Shown here piece by piece: positions 33,165 through 41,831 of a DNA stretch of 64,000 bases (position 1 is its first letter; every line of letters starts with the position of its first letter). Below the pieces are notes generated by a model, which was not told the DNA's origin, did no database searches, and worked only from the letters and a program-made list of their open reading frames with translations. This DNA comes from Gammaproteobacteria bacterium. GTDB taxonomy: Bacteria; Pseudomonadota; Gammaproteobacteria; Burkholderiales; Nitrosomonadaceae. The position numbers and the translations under genes were made by a program. The DNA is taken from assembly GCA_015709635.1 (NCBI GenBank), contig CP054180.1, positions 620,001 to 684,000 of the forward strand. Direction: 5' to 3'.

Positions 33165-33827
33165 GTGAACGTACGTCATTCTGGAATTGGTATGACTTCG
33201 CAGCGTACGCGCATGCGTATGATTGAGCGGTTGCGTGCACAGGGGATCGCTGATGAAGTGGTTTTATCGGTGATGGGAGCCATTCCACGTCATATTTTCG
33301 TTGAAGAAGCGCTGGCAAGCCGGGCTTATGAAGACGTCGCTTTACCCATAAATTATGGGCAGACCATATCCAGTCCCTGGATTGTCGCGCGCATGAGTGA
33401 GCTGTTACGCGCCAATTCCAATCTGGGCAAGGTGCTGGAAATAGGTACCGGCTGCGGTTACCAGACCGCGATGCTGGCGCAAATTGCACAAAAAGTTTAT
33501 TCCATCGAACGGATTGGGCCTTTGTTGACACGCACCCGGATCCGGCTGCAAGAATTGCGGATCAGAAATATTTATTTAAAACATGCGGATGGTTTGCTCG
33601 GTCTTGCGGAAGCGGGGCCGTTTGATGGTATTATCATGACAGCCGTCACCACGCATGTTCCCACTTCACTATTGGAGCAATTGGTCGTCGGCGGCAGGAT
33701 GGTTTTCCCCAAAGGAACTCAGAAACAGCATTTGTGCATTATTGAGCGAAATTCACAAGGTTATGCCGAAACGGTATTGGAAGAAGTAAATTTTGTACCT
33801 TTACTGGCAGGAGTCATAAAAAAGTAG
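33165..33827 (+). CDS. pcm: Protein-L-isoaspartate O-methyltransferase
   Basis: 220 residues from GTG 33165; an ATG at 33192 (MTSQRTRMRM) is an alternative. The SAM-binding motif is VLEIGTGCGYQTAMLA, preceded by PINYGQTISSPWIVARM, and followed by DGLLGLAEAGPFDGIIMTAV. It repairs isoaspartyl residues in aged proteins by methyl transfer from S-adenosylmethionine. Usual neighbours on both sides. Confidence 0.95.
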   Translation: MNVRHSGIGMTSQRTRMRMIERLRAQGIADEVVLSVMGAIPRHIFVEEALASRAYEDVALPINYGQTISSPWIVARMSELLRANSNLGKVLEIGTGCGYQTAMLAQIAQKVYSIERIGPLLTRTRIRLQELRIRNIYLKHADGLLGLAEAGPFDGIIMTAVTTHVPTSLLEQLVVGGRMVFPKGTQKQHLCIIERNSQGYAETVLEEVNFVPLLAGVIKK

Positions 33828-33831
33828 CGGC

Positions 33832-34917
33832 ATGAGGTATAAAATGATAACTGATGCAACGATCAAATTGATCAACACGATTGATGTCCGCAAGTATATG
33901 GTTACGATATTTTATTTACCAAAACAGTTAAAATCTCCGGTTAACGATTTCTGTTTATTGCTTGTCGTCAGCTTTTTATTGAATGGATGCAGTACAACAC
34001 AACCTCCTGTGCCGGTAGTTGACCGGGCGAAAGCCGATGCGGTGCAGCCCAAACCAGTTGAATCAAGCGCTACTGATAATCAGGTTTATGTGGTGCAAAA
34101 AGGGGATACGTTATTCGGAATTGCACTGGCTCACGGTATAGATTTCAAGAAACTGATGGAATGGAATGATATCGCGGATCCTAAATCACTCAAGCCGGGC
34201 CAGAAAATCAATGTGTCGATGCCGGCAAAAAGTGCGCAGCCAACGTTATTTGCCTTACCTAAACAACCGGAGACCATAGCACTTGAGCCGGGTCAGAGTC
34301 CTGCAGAAGCAGTTGTTCCACCGCCTCCGCAAGAAAGTAATTATCCTGTTGCGCAAAGCGGAAAGGTAAAAACCAGTCCGAAAGCGCTTAAGCTTCCTTT
34401 TTCAGAGCAGAACGTAGCACGGCTGCAATACCCAGAGAATAAATCCACCCCTGCGATACCGCCTGCGGCCGTAGCAGTGGAAAAGAATAGCAAAATAGAA
34501 ACAGCGCCTCAGCCCGTGCCATCCGAATCCGATAAACCAGGAAGTCATTCGGTTGCCGATTGGATTTGGCCGACCACAGGGAAGTTATTGTCATCTTTCT
34601 CAAAGAATTCCAAAGGTGTCAAGATATCCGGTCAAGCAGGTCAGCCGATTCTTGCTTCCGCTGCGGGTGAGGTGGTTTATAGTGGACATGGTTTGCGCGG
34701 CTATGGAAACCTGATCATTATCAAGCATGACAATACCTTTCTCAGCGCCTATGCGCATAACAGTAAGTTACTGGTAAAAGAGGGCGAAGCGGTGGTGAAA
34801 GGGCAGAAAATTGCAGAAATGGGGAATACCGATACGGACACGATACAACTGCATTTTGAAATCCGTAAATACGGCAAGCCGGTCGATCCGTTGCAGTACT
34901 TGCCTAGTCAGTCATAA
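33832..34917 (+). CDS. nlpD: NlpD-type LysM/M23 lipoprotein
   Basis: Up to 361 residues. A hydrophobic segment ends in the lipobox LLNGC; the start is uncertain, since ATG 33832 (4 bp after pcm) gives a long leader and ATG 33898 a more normal one. A LysM repeat follows (VYVVQKGDTLFGIALAHGI), then a Pro-rich linker and a C-terminal LytM/M23 fold (GQAGQPILASAAGEVVYSGHGLRGYGNLIIIKH). The metal ligands are missing: the first HxxxD position reads GVKISGQAG and the HxH position reads QLHFE. It should therefore be a non-catalytic activator of amidases such as AmiC, as NlpD is in E. coli. No rpoS gene follows. Confidence 0.9.
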   Translation: MRYKMITDATIKLINTIDVRKYMVTIFYLPKQLKSPVNDFCLLLVVSFLLNGCSTTQPPVPVVDRAKADAVQPKPVESSATDNQVYVVQKGDTLFGIALAHGIDFKKLMEWNDIADPKSLKPGQKINVSMPAKSAQPTLFALPKQPETIALEPGQSPAEAVVPPPPQESNYPVAQSGKVKTSPKALKLPFSEQNVARLQYPENKSTPAIPPAAVAVEKNSKIETAPQPVPSESDKPGSHSVADWIWPTTGKLLSSFSKNSKGVKISGQAGQPILASAAGEVVYSGHGLRGYGNLIIIKHDNTFLSAYAHNSKLLVKEGEAVVKGQKIAEMGNTDTDTIQLHFEIRKYGKPVDPLQYLPSQS

Positions 34918-34956
34918 CGAACAACAAAAAAATCCGATCGATAAGGAAGTAAAAAA

Positions 34957-34987
34957 ACGGGATAACGTCAGCGTTATCCCGTTTTTT
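34957..34987. terminator. Bidirectional terminator between nlpD and smbP
   Basis: ACGGGATAACG, loop TCAG, CGTTATCCCGT with a T-run on the right and an A-run on the left, so it works on both strands for the two convergent genes. Confidence 0.93.
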
Positions 34988-35000
34988 ATTCTGATTGTTT

Positions 35001-35354
35001 TTATTCGGCAGCGGAATGCTTCAGATGTTTCAAAGCTTCGGCGGTATGTTTTGTCGCTTCTTCCGCATGATTTTGTTTTGCATGTGCGATCGCTTCTTCC
35101 AGATGCTTGATTGATTCCGTCGCATGTTGATGGGCTTCGGCAAATTCCTTTTCGGCGGCTTTGGCATGCGTGAGGCTTTCTTGCGCATGATCCAGCAATG
35201 CCTTGCTGTGACCCGCCTTACCGTGGATCTGTGCATCTTCCGCATGTTTTATCGCCTCAACCGCATGCTGGTGGGCATCTGCCGCAACGGCTTGCGCACT
35301 GAAATAAAACAGAGTGCTGATGACAGTAATAGCGAGTGTTTGCTTGAGCTTCAT
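35001..35354 (-). CDS. smbP: SmbP-type small metal-binding protein
   Basis: 117 residues. A signal peptide ends AVAA|DAHQHA. The mature 92-residue protein is a set of His-containing helical repeats (HAVEAIKHAEDAQIHGKAGH, then HAQESLTHAKAAEKEFAEAH, then HATESIKHLEEAIAHAKQNH), with His, Glu and Ala dominating and no Cys. This matches SmbP of N. europaea, a periplasmic protein that binds several copper ions. GGAGGG lies before the ATG. It is monocistronic, with a promoter and an operator-like palindrome upstream (35398-35412). It probably buffers copper for a copper-dependent ammonia oxidizer. Confidence 0.93.
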   Translation of the reverse strand: MKLKQTLAITVISTLFYFSAQAVAADAHQHAVEAIKHAEDAQIHGKAGHSKALLDHAQESLTHAKAAEKEFAEAHQHATESIKHLEEAIAHAKQNHAEEATKHTAEALKHLKHSAAE

Positions 35355-35392
35355 GATATTCCCTCCGTACTGGTTAAGAAAAAGTTACCTGC

Positions 35393-35425
35393 GATCGACA
35401 ATTATCAATTGTTTAGTGTATGCGT
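35393..35425 (-). promoter_or_regulatory. smbP promoter with palindromic operator candidate
   Basis: ACAATT-ATC-AATTGT (35398-35412) is a perfect 6-bp dyad. On the minus strand it contains a GATAAT -10, with a CTGACG -35 16 bp upstream. A metal-responsive repressor could bind here, but no known box is matched exactly. Confidence 0.4.
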
Positions 35426-35431
35426 CAGAGT

Positions 35432-36202
35432 TTATAGACTGATCCAGTTACTCAGCATTTTATGGTCAACCCAGCCTTTATCAAGTGCTGTGCCTTCAAT
35501 TTGAGTGAAAGGCTGTGACGGCTCGCCCAAATCGGATAAAACGGCGACTGCGCCACTGAAATTTTGCAAGCGGGTGTAGCCGCTGACCGTGATAAGCGTG
35601 GGAAGATGTGCAGCCAGTGCCGACTTTAACCCGTTTTCCGAATCTTCGACGGCGATGCACTGTTGCGCGCTTAATGCGAGTTGATCGAGCACCCAATGGT
35701 AAATATCCGGTGCCGGTTTTTTCAGCGGTACGATGTCGCCGGCGCCGATGACGTCGAACCAACCAATTGATTCCTCGCCCAATGTCGATTTAAGCAGCGC
35801 AGTAACATTTTCCATGGTCGTCGTGGTTGCGATGGCAATCTTTATTTTTTCCCGGCGCAATTCATCAATCAACCGGGCGACACCGGGCCGCAGCGGAATG
35901 CTTCCGGCTTCCATCAAGGATTCGAAGTGCTTGGTTTTGGTTTTGTGCAAACTGGCGATCCATTCTTTGAGATCATTTCGATTCAGTTCCGCAGGTTTGT
36001 ACTTTTCCAGGTAAAAACGAATACGCTCTTTTCCTCCGGTGATTTGCAACAGCTCGCCATAAAGATCGATATCCCAATTCCAGTCGAGATCGAACTGTTT
36101 GAACGCGGCATTGAACGCAAGACGATGGCCGTCTTGTTCCGTATCGGCCAGAGTGCCGTCGACATCAAACAGTACAGCTTGTAATTTGTGATTTGTATTC
36201 AT
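35432..36202 (-). CDS. cbbY: CbbY-type HAD sugar phosphatase
   Basis: 256 residues, a HAD-superfamily hydrolase of subfamily IA: nucleophile motif VLFDVDGTLADTE, cap domain with GELLQITGGKERIRFYLEKY, motif II (IAIATTTT), Lys of motif III, and VEDSENGLKSALAAH for magnesium binding. The cap sequence fits CbbY, which removes xylulose-1,5-bisphosphate, an inhibitor by-product of Rubisco. A CBB-cycle housekeeping role fits an autotroph, but no other cbb gene is near. Probably last gene of the nadA-clsB-sua5-cbbY run. Confidence 0.85.
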   Translation of the reverse strand: MNTNHKLQAVLFDVDGTLADTEQDGHRLAFNAAFKQFDLDWNWDIDLYGELLQITGGKERIRFYLEKYKPAELNRNDLKEWIASLHKTKTKHFESLMEAGSIPLRPGVARLIDELRREKIKIAIATTTTMENVTALLKSTLGEESIGWFDVIGAGDIVPLKKPAPDIYHWVLDQLALSAQQCIAVEDSENGLKSALAAHLPTLITVSGYTRLQNFSGAVAVLSDLGEPSQPFTQIEGTALDKGWVDHKMLSNWISL

Positions 36203-36227
36203 TGTATTGATTAAGGTAAGGGTTGAT

Positions 36228-37253
36228 TCAATGATAGCTCGCGCGTTGCAAGCGATCGGTAATGGCTAACCAGTCGGGATGATCGGGCGGCGCTTCAACG
36301 AGCAGATAATCAAGCGCGACCTGATCGAATTGGCGCAATCTGGCATACAGTTGCTGACCATATGCGACAGGATCGGCTGGCATGATGAATTGTTCGATAG
36401 ATTCGCTCAAAGCAGACCGTGAGCAGTTGCTATCCGACCACGTGATGACCAGGATGCGCAAACCTTGTTCCGCCAGGATTGACGCGTGCCGCCAAAGTTC
36501 CGCCGCTGGATATATCCGCAACGGTGTTACCGGCGCATAATGCGCGGGTAATGAACCGGAAACACGAATCATCTGTGGGCGATGGTGCGGCAATAGCACC
36601 GGGCTTTGCAAAACGGCTTCGATCGCAGCGGATGTAATTCCTCCCGGCCGCAGTATCTGGGGTATTTCGTCGTGAAAGCTTAGGATGGTGCTTTCCAGAC
36701 CGACTTGACACGCGCCGCCATCCAGAATCATATCGACTTCCGCACCCAATTCTTGTTGCACATGAGCTGCCGCAGTCGGGCTGATGCGACCGAAGCGGTT
36801 GGCCGATGGCGCTGCCAGGGCTTTTTCCGGACCCAATGCCTGCAGCAGGGCCAGCGCGACGGGATGCGCCGGCATGCGCAGCCCTACCGTGTCCTGCCCG
36901 CCTGTGACGCAATCGGGAATGCGCGGACTGCGCGGCAAAATCAGTGTCAAAGGTCCGGGCCAAAAATGCCGGGCGAGTTTCCAGGCGGATTCCGGTATCG
37001 CTTGCGCCCAATGATGCAAATCGGAAATGGCGCCGATATGCACGATCAACGGATGATCGGCCGGGCGGTGTTTTATCCGGTAGATCTTATGAATGGCGGA
37101 GGGATTGCTAACATCGGCGCCGAGACCATACACGGTCTCGGTGGGAAAAGCTACGGTACCGCCCGAGCATAATATCTGCGCGGCGGCAGCGATTTGTTTC
37201 CGCTGCCCGGGTGTTAATACGGCTTGCTGGGGTGTTGCCGATGTTTTTTTCAT
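36228..37253 (-). CDS. tsaC: L-threonylcarbamoyladenylate synthase (Sua5/TsaC)
   Basis: 341 residues from ATG 37253 (a TTG 12 bases upstream is in frame). The N-terminal YrdC domain has VAFPTETVYGLGADV, KRPADHPLIVHI-like residues and APSANRFGRISPT. The extra C-terminal Sua5 domain (RVSGSLPAHYAPVTPLRIY to the end) makes it the long Sua5 type. It makes threonylcarbamoyl-AMP for the t6A modification of tRNAs that read ANN codons. 26 bp from cbbY. Confidence 0.94.
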   Translation of the reverse strand: MKKTSATPQQAVLTPGQRKQIAAAAQILCSGGTVAFPTETVYGLGADVSNPSAIHKIYRIKHRPADHPLIVHIGAISDLHHWAQAIPESAWKLARHFWPGPLTLILPRSPRIPDCVTGGQDTVGLRMPAHPVALALLQALGPEKALAAPSANRFGRISPTAAAHVQQELGAEVDMILDGGACQVGLESTILSFHDEIPQILRPGGITSAAIEAVLQSPVLLPHHRPQMIRVSGSLPAHYAPVTPLRIYPAAELWRHASILAEQGLRILVITWSDSNCSRSALSESIEQFIMPADPVAYGQQLYARLRQFDQVALDYLLVEAPPDHPDWLAITDRLQRASYH

Positions 37254-37288
37254 TATTGCAATCAACAGGATAATTCCGTTATGTCATA

Positions 37289-38470
37289 TCAGTCTTGCGA
37301 TGCGTTGTCGTGCCAGTCGTAACCGAGCATGCCTTGCATCAAGCGCACGATATAAAAGCTTAGCCAGTTCACGATATAGTTGTTGCGCCACGAAAATATA
37401 CTTCCATTTGCCGCTGTGACCGGCATTGATTCCTGTGCAATCGCCGTTTTTAAACTGGTTCGTAATGCCGTGGCAAAGGGATGATCTTTTATCATGATAT
37501 TGGCTTCGCGCGCCAGCAGCAGACTGAAAGGATCGATATTCGAGGAGCCTACCGTGGCCCAATACTGATCGATGACAGCGACTTTTGCGTGCAGATAACT
37601 GCGATTATATTCGTAAATTTTTATGCCCGCTTTCAGCAGATTCTCGTATAGCGCTTGCGTGGCATGGTATTGCAAGCGGTATTCGATTTTACCTTGCAGC
37701 AAAAGTTCGACTTGCACGCCGCGCCGCGCCGCATTTTTCAGCGCGTTGCTGAATGTTCTTCCCGGCAGGAAATAGGCATTGGCAATGATGATTTCGCTAT
37801 GTGCCTGGTTGATGGCATCCAGATAAGCATGTTCGATGTCGTGACGGTGGCGCCAGTTATCGCGTATCACCAACGCAGCGCTTTGCTCTCCGCATGGTGT
37901 GCTCGGTGGGGTTATCGCGTCAGGATGAACCCAGCGCTTTTTAAAATGCGCCCATGCGACTACCGTCCATAAATGCTTTGCGGTTTTATGAATTGACGCA
38001 AGTAAGGGACCCTGGATCACGACAGCGTAGTCGAAGCGCGGGATCAGATTTTCCGGATTGTGCTGATCGTCAATGATATTGATTCCGCCGATAAAAGCGG
38101 TTTGTGCATCGATCACAACTAATTTGCGGTGCATGCGGCGCAAGCGGTAGCGCCGCGGTTTGGAAAAAATGAATTCCGGTCTGAAGATCAGCACCTTGAT
38201 GCCAGCTTGCAGCATCCGCTGTATTTCTTCCCGGGGAAGGTCTTGCGAACCGAAACCATCGAGCAGCAGGTATACCGATACGCCGCGTTGTGCTGCGCGC
38301 ATTAATGCCGCGGCGATTTTTCTGCCGATCGCGTCGTATTCAAAAATATAGGTTTCCAGGTGGATTTCAACTTGCGCGCCATCGATGGCGGCTTCCAATT
38401 CCGGGAAATATTGCGCGCCATTTTGCAACAGGGTGATTCGGTTGTTGTTTACAAAATGGAAATTCCTCAT
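37289..38470 (-). CDS. clsB: Phospholipase D-type cardiolipin synthase (ClsB-like)
   Basis: 393 residues from ATG 38470, chosen because the family begins at FHFVNNNRITLLQNG; the longer open frame adds 20 unrelated residues. Two HKD motifs are present: HRKLVVIDAQTAFIGG and HAKVAVIDQYWATVGSSN. ETYIFEYDAIG and an ANAYFLPG strand are typical of ClsB. It joins two phosphatidylglycerols, or PG with another lipid, into cardiolipin at the inner membrane. A C-terminal amphipathic helix (NYIVNWLSFYIVRLMQGML) probably aids membrane contact. Weak ribosome site. Confidence 0.88.
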   Translation of the reverse strand: MRNFHFVNNNRITLLQNGAQYFPELEAAIDGAQVEIHLETYIFEYDAIGRKIAAALMRAAQRGVSVYLLLDGFGSQDLPREEIQRMLQAGIKVLIFRPEFIFSKPRRYRLRRMHRKLVVIDAQTAFIGGINIIDDQHNPENLIPRFDYAVVIQGPLLASIHKTAKHLWTVVAWAHFKKRWVHPDAITPPSTPCGEQSAALVIRDNWRHRHDIEHAYLDAINQAHSEIIIANAYFLPGRTFSNALKNAARRGVQVELLLQGKIEYRLQYHATQALYENLLKAGIKIYEYNRSYLHAKVAVIDQYWATVGSSNIDPFSLLLAREANIMIKDHPFATALRTSLKTAIAQESMPVTAANGSIFSWRNNYIVNWLSFYIVRLMQGMLGYDWHDNASQD

Positions 38471-38594
38471 GTGCCGGGTGGGAACAACACCGGGATAATA
38501 AGCGCCAGCGCCCAATGGCTGGAGCGGCAAAAATCGTGCCGCATGTCCAACCGATTGCTCGCTGGATTTTCCGGCGCGCGCTGCGTTATGTCAC

Positions 38595-39695
38595 TCACTT
38601 CGAGATTTGCAGCATTCTATCCAGCGCGACTCTCGCCAGCTTGGCTTCATGCCCGGGGACTTTGATCTGATTCACGACATTGCCGTTGACCAGATTTTCC
38701 AGCGCCCAAGCCAGATGTTGCGGATCAATCCGTGCCATGGTCGAGCACATGCACACCATCGGCGACATGAATTGAACAATTTTATCTTGCGCTTTGAATT
38801 CTTCGGCGATGCGGCTGACCAGATTCAATTCGGTGCCGACCAGCCAGCGTGTGCCGCTTTCTGCGGCCGCAATGGTTTTTATGATGTATTCCGTCGAACC
38901 GACATAATCCGATGTTTTACAGACTTCAAAGCTGCACTCCGGATGCGAAATGACAATGCCGTCGGGGTGCTGGTTGCGGAAACGGATAATATGCTGCGGT
39001 TGGAACATTTGATGCACCGAGCAATGCCCCTTCCACAATAAAATCTTGGCTTTTTTGACTTGTTCCGCTGTCAATCCGCCCATGGGTTCGTCAAAATTCC
39101 AAACCGCCATTTCATCCAACGGAATACCCAACTGATGCCCGCTCCAGCGACCCAGGTGCTGATCGGGGAAAAACAGCACTTTTTCGCGCCGCTGGAATGC
39201 CCATTGCAAAACTTTGCCGGCATTGCTGGAGGTGCATACGATGCCTTCATGCTCGCCGCAAAAGGCTTTGAGATCCGCTGCGGAATTGATGTACGTGACG
39301 GGCGTAATCACCTCGTCGGGATTCAGTATGTCCGCAAGTTCACGCCAGGCACGCTCGACATTGGCGAGATTGGCCATATCGGCCATCGAACAACCGGCTG
39401 CCATATCCGGCAGGATTGCAATTTGCTGCGAACTGGACAGCATATCCGCAACTTCCGCCATAAAGTGAACGCCGCAGAAAACCAGATAATCGGCATCCGT
39501 TTGCGCCGCAAGGTAAGAAAGCTTTAAAGAGTCACCGGTCAAATCGGCGTGACGGTATACATCGGCGCGTTGATAATGGTGCGCCAGGATGACGGCGCGT
39601 TTTCCCAGCGCTTTTTTGGCGGCGATGATGCGTTGTGCGCACACCTCGTCCTGTAATTGATCATAGTGTTCAAATTCAAAGGCTTGTTGATGCAT
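38595..39695 (-). CDS. nadA: Quinolinate synthase
   Basis: 366 residues. ILAHHYQRADVYRHADLTGDSL, FCGVHFMAEVADML, the INSAADLKAFCGE stretch, and the cysteine triad for the 4Fe-4S cluster (Cys of VFCGVHF, of SFEVCKTSD, and of MVCMCSTM) are visible. It condenses iminoaspartate with dihydroxyacetone phosphate to quinolinate, the first step of NAD synthesis. It is divergent from lptC across a 212-bp gap. Confidence 0.95.
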   Translation of the reverse strand: MHQQAFEFEHYDQLQDEVCAQRIIAAKKALGKRAVILAHHYQRADVYRHADLTGDSLKLSYLAAQTDADYLVFCGVHFMAEVADMLSSSQQIAILPDMAAGCSMADMANLANVERAWRELADILNPDEVITPVTYINSAADLKAFCGEHEGIVCTSSNAGKVLQWAFQRREKVLFFPDQHLGRWSGHQLGIPLDEMAVWNFDEPMGGLTAEQVKKAKILLWKGHCSVHQMFQPQHIIRFRNQHPDGIVISHPECSFEVCKTSDYVGSTEYIIKTIAAAESGTRWLVGTELNLVSRIAEEFKAQDKIVQFMSPMVCMCSTMARIDPQHLAWALENLVNGNVVNQIKVPGHEAKLARVALDRMLQISK

Positions 39696-39819
39696 TGCGG
39701 TTCATTGCTTCCAATTTGTTGATCGAATGATGCACATTACTCTACATCAAAATATAGATTCAAGCTGGAATTTAAAGATCCGGCATTGGAATCGATTCGT
39801 AAAATGACAATTAGTGTTC

Positions 39820-39828
39820 TGTTATAAT
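39820..39828 (+). promoter_or_regulatory. Extended -10 promoter of the lptC-lptA-lptB-rpoN run
   Basis: TGTTATAAT is a perfect extended -10 (TGnTATAAT). No -35 at normal spacing is clear. The leader to lptC would be about 70 nt. Confidence 0.5.
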
Positions 39829-39907
39829 TCATAAAAATGGATATTCAAAGCGGCAGGGGCCGTGAATTCCAGATTTCTGTGATTAAAGAAACGAGTCATA
39901 TTTTCCC

Positions 39908-40474
39908 ATGAGCGGTCGTCCCTATCTCAAATCTCCTTTGATTCTTTTGGTCTTGTTGCTCGCATTGACGTTTTGGCTTGATCGTTTGACCCGCCCGCTG
40001 AATCAGAACAAAGGCGACGATCTGAATCGTAATCCGGACTATATCGTGGAAGATTTATCCGGTATCCGCGTGGATTACGAGCGCGAAATCGAGCGGAAAT
40101 TTACCGCGGAAAAGCTATTTTATTATCTTGATGAGAAGGTGACGGAATTGGAGCATGTCAATTTCACCAATACGGAGCCGGAAAAGCCGCTGATGCGCTT
40201 GTCAGCTGACCGGGCTGTGGTGAAAAGTAAAGGGCAGGATATTTATTTAATGGGCAATGTAACTGCTGTCAGAGGGGCGGATGGGGAAAAAGGCAAGATT
40301 ACGTTAATGACACACTTCTTGCATCTTATCCCGGATGAGAGTTTGATTAAAACGGATCAGCCGGTAACCATTTCAAGATTTAATACCACGATTAATGCGA
40401 ATGGGTTGGAATTCAATAACCGTACCGGGATGATACAGCTTTTATCCAATGTCAAAGCCGTCAATAAAAAGTGA
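39908..40474 (+). CDS. lptC: LPS export protein LptC
   Basis: 188 residues with one N-terminal membrane helix (LILLVLLLALTFWL) and a periplasmic beta-jellyroll (LptC/YrbK type): DYIVEDLSGIRVDYERE, RLSADRAVVKSKGQDIYLMGNVTAV and LEFNNRTGMIQLLSNV. LptC passes lipopolysaccharide from the LptB2FG pump to LptA. lptA follows immediately. Confidence 0.92.
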   Translation: MSGRPYLKSPLILLVLLLALTFWLDRLTRPLNQNKGDDLNRNPDYIVEDLSGIRVDYEREIERKFTAEKLFYYLDEKVTELEHVNFTNTEPEKPLMRLSADRAVVKSKGQDIYLMGNVTAVRGADGEKGKITLMTHFLHLIPDESLIKTDQPVTISRFNTTINANGLEFNNRTGMIQLLSNVKAVNKK

Positions 40475-40486
40475 TTGAATAAAAAT

Positions 40487-41017
40487 ATGAAGATATTATT
40501 TGCTATTGGTTTTTGTTGGTTGTTTTTCGTCCAATCCGCCGCGGCTGAACGCGGTGACCGTGAGAAACCGATTCACCTGGAAGCCGATCGCGCCACGGTG
40601 GAAGATGTGAATCGTAAAGAAGGCAGCCGGATCAGCACCTTCACCGGAAATGTCGTGCTGACTCAGGGCACGATGCGCATACTGGCGGACAAATTGGTGA
40701 TGAAGGAGGATTTGCAGGGATTCCGGCATGCCACGGCTACGGGAGACTTGGTCAGTTTCCGCCAGAAACGCGATCGTATGGATGAATACGTGGAAGGGTG
40801 GAGCGAGCGGGCGGAATACGACAGCAAAACAGACAAGATTGAATTATTCCGCCAGGCGCGGCTAAAGCGCGGCTCCGATGAAGTGCAGGGCGATTATATT
40901 TCCTACGACATGACCACTGAATTTTTCAAGGTTATCGGCAGCAAAGAACGTGGCGTTGAAACGGGACCTGACAAACGGGTGCGCATCACCATTCAACCTA
41001 AAAACAAATCTGAATGA
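40487..41017 (+). CDS. lptA: LPS transport periplasmic protein LptA
   Basis: 176 residues from ATG 40487; TTG 40475 directly after the lptC stop is also in frame. A signal peptide ends SAAA|ERGD. The OstA-type beta-jellyroll is clear: REKPIHLEADRATVEDV, STFTGNVVLTQGTMRILADKLVM and RQARLKRGSDEVQGDYI. It bridges LPS across the periplasm between LptC and the outer membrane LptD complex. Confidence 0.93.
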   Translation: MKILFAIGFCWLFFVQSAAAERGDREKPIHLEADRATVEDVNRKEGSRISTFTGNVVLTQGTMRILADKLVMKEDLQGFRHATATGDLVSFRQKRDRMDEYVEGWSERAEYDSKTDKIELFRQARLKRGSDEVQGDYISYDMTTEFFKVIGSKERGVETGPDKRVRITIQPKNKSE

Positions 41018-41054
41018 CGCATTGGCTATTGAAAAACGAAAGTGATTCTAAAAA

Positions 41055-41777
41055 ATGAGTGAATTAAAGGCGAACAATTTAAAAAAGCGCTATAAGTCAC
41101 GGACGGTGGTGCAGGATGTCTCTTTCTCACTGAGCAGCGGTGAAGTGATCGGTTTATTGGGACCGAACGGTGCCGGAAAAACTACCTGCTTTTATATGAT
41201 CGTCGGTCTGGTGCCGTTGGATGGCGGCGGGATTTATTTGAACGATCAGGATTTGGGGCAGCTGGCGATTCACCAAAGAGCCAGGCTCGGACTGAGTTAT
41301 CTGCCGCAAGAAGCATCCATTTTCCGGCGTATGAGCGTCGAAGAAAATATTCTGGCGGTACTGGAACTGCAGAATTTTGATGAAGACACGAAACAGCGGC
41401 ATTTAGATGACTTATTACACGATTTGCACATCAGCCATCTACGCGATAATTCCGCTATCAGCCTGTCGGGAGGTGAACGCCGCCGCGTTGAAATAGCGCG
41501 CGCATTGGCATCGCAACCGCGCTTTATTTTACTGGACGAACCTTTTGCAGGCGTTGATCCGATTGCTGTCATCGATATTCAAAGAGTGATTGCCTTTCTT
41601 AAGGAACGGGAAATCGGCGTACTCATTACCGATCATAATGTGCGCGAGACTTTGGGAATCTGTGACAGGGCTTATATCATCAGCGAAGGCCACGTACTGG
41701 CCCAAGGTAAACCTGAAGAGATTATCGATAATGAAAAAGTTAGGGAAGTTTATCTGGGAGAACATTTCCGCTTGTAA
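41055..41777 (+). CDS. lptB: LPS export ATP-binding protein LptB
   Basis: 240-residue ABC ATPase: Walker A GPNGAGKTT, Q-loop LPQEASIFRRMSVEENI, signature LSGGERRRVEIARAL, Walker B FILLDEPFAGVDP and the H-loop ITDHNVRETL. It energises LPS extraction from the inner membrane with LptF and LptG, which are not in this window. The order lptC-lptA-lptB-rpoN is canonical. Confidence 0.96.
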   Translation: MSELKANNLKKRYKSRTVVQDVSFSLSSGEVIGLLGPNGAGKTTCFYMIVGLVPLDGGGIYLNDQDLGQLAIHQRARLGLSYLPQEASIFRRMSVEENILAVLELQNFDEDTKQRHLDDLLHDLHISHLRDNSAISLSGGERRRVEIARALASQPRFILLDEPFAGVDPIAVIDIQRVIAFLKEREIGVLITDHNVRETLGICDRAYIISEGHVLAQGKPEEIIDNEKVREVYLGEHFRL

Positions 41778-41831
41778 TGGGATGGAGCAATTGCAGTTGA
41801 ATCGATTGTCGACAGCGGTTTTTTCAGCATC

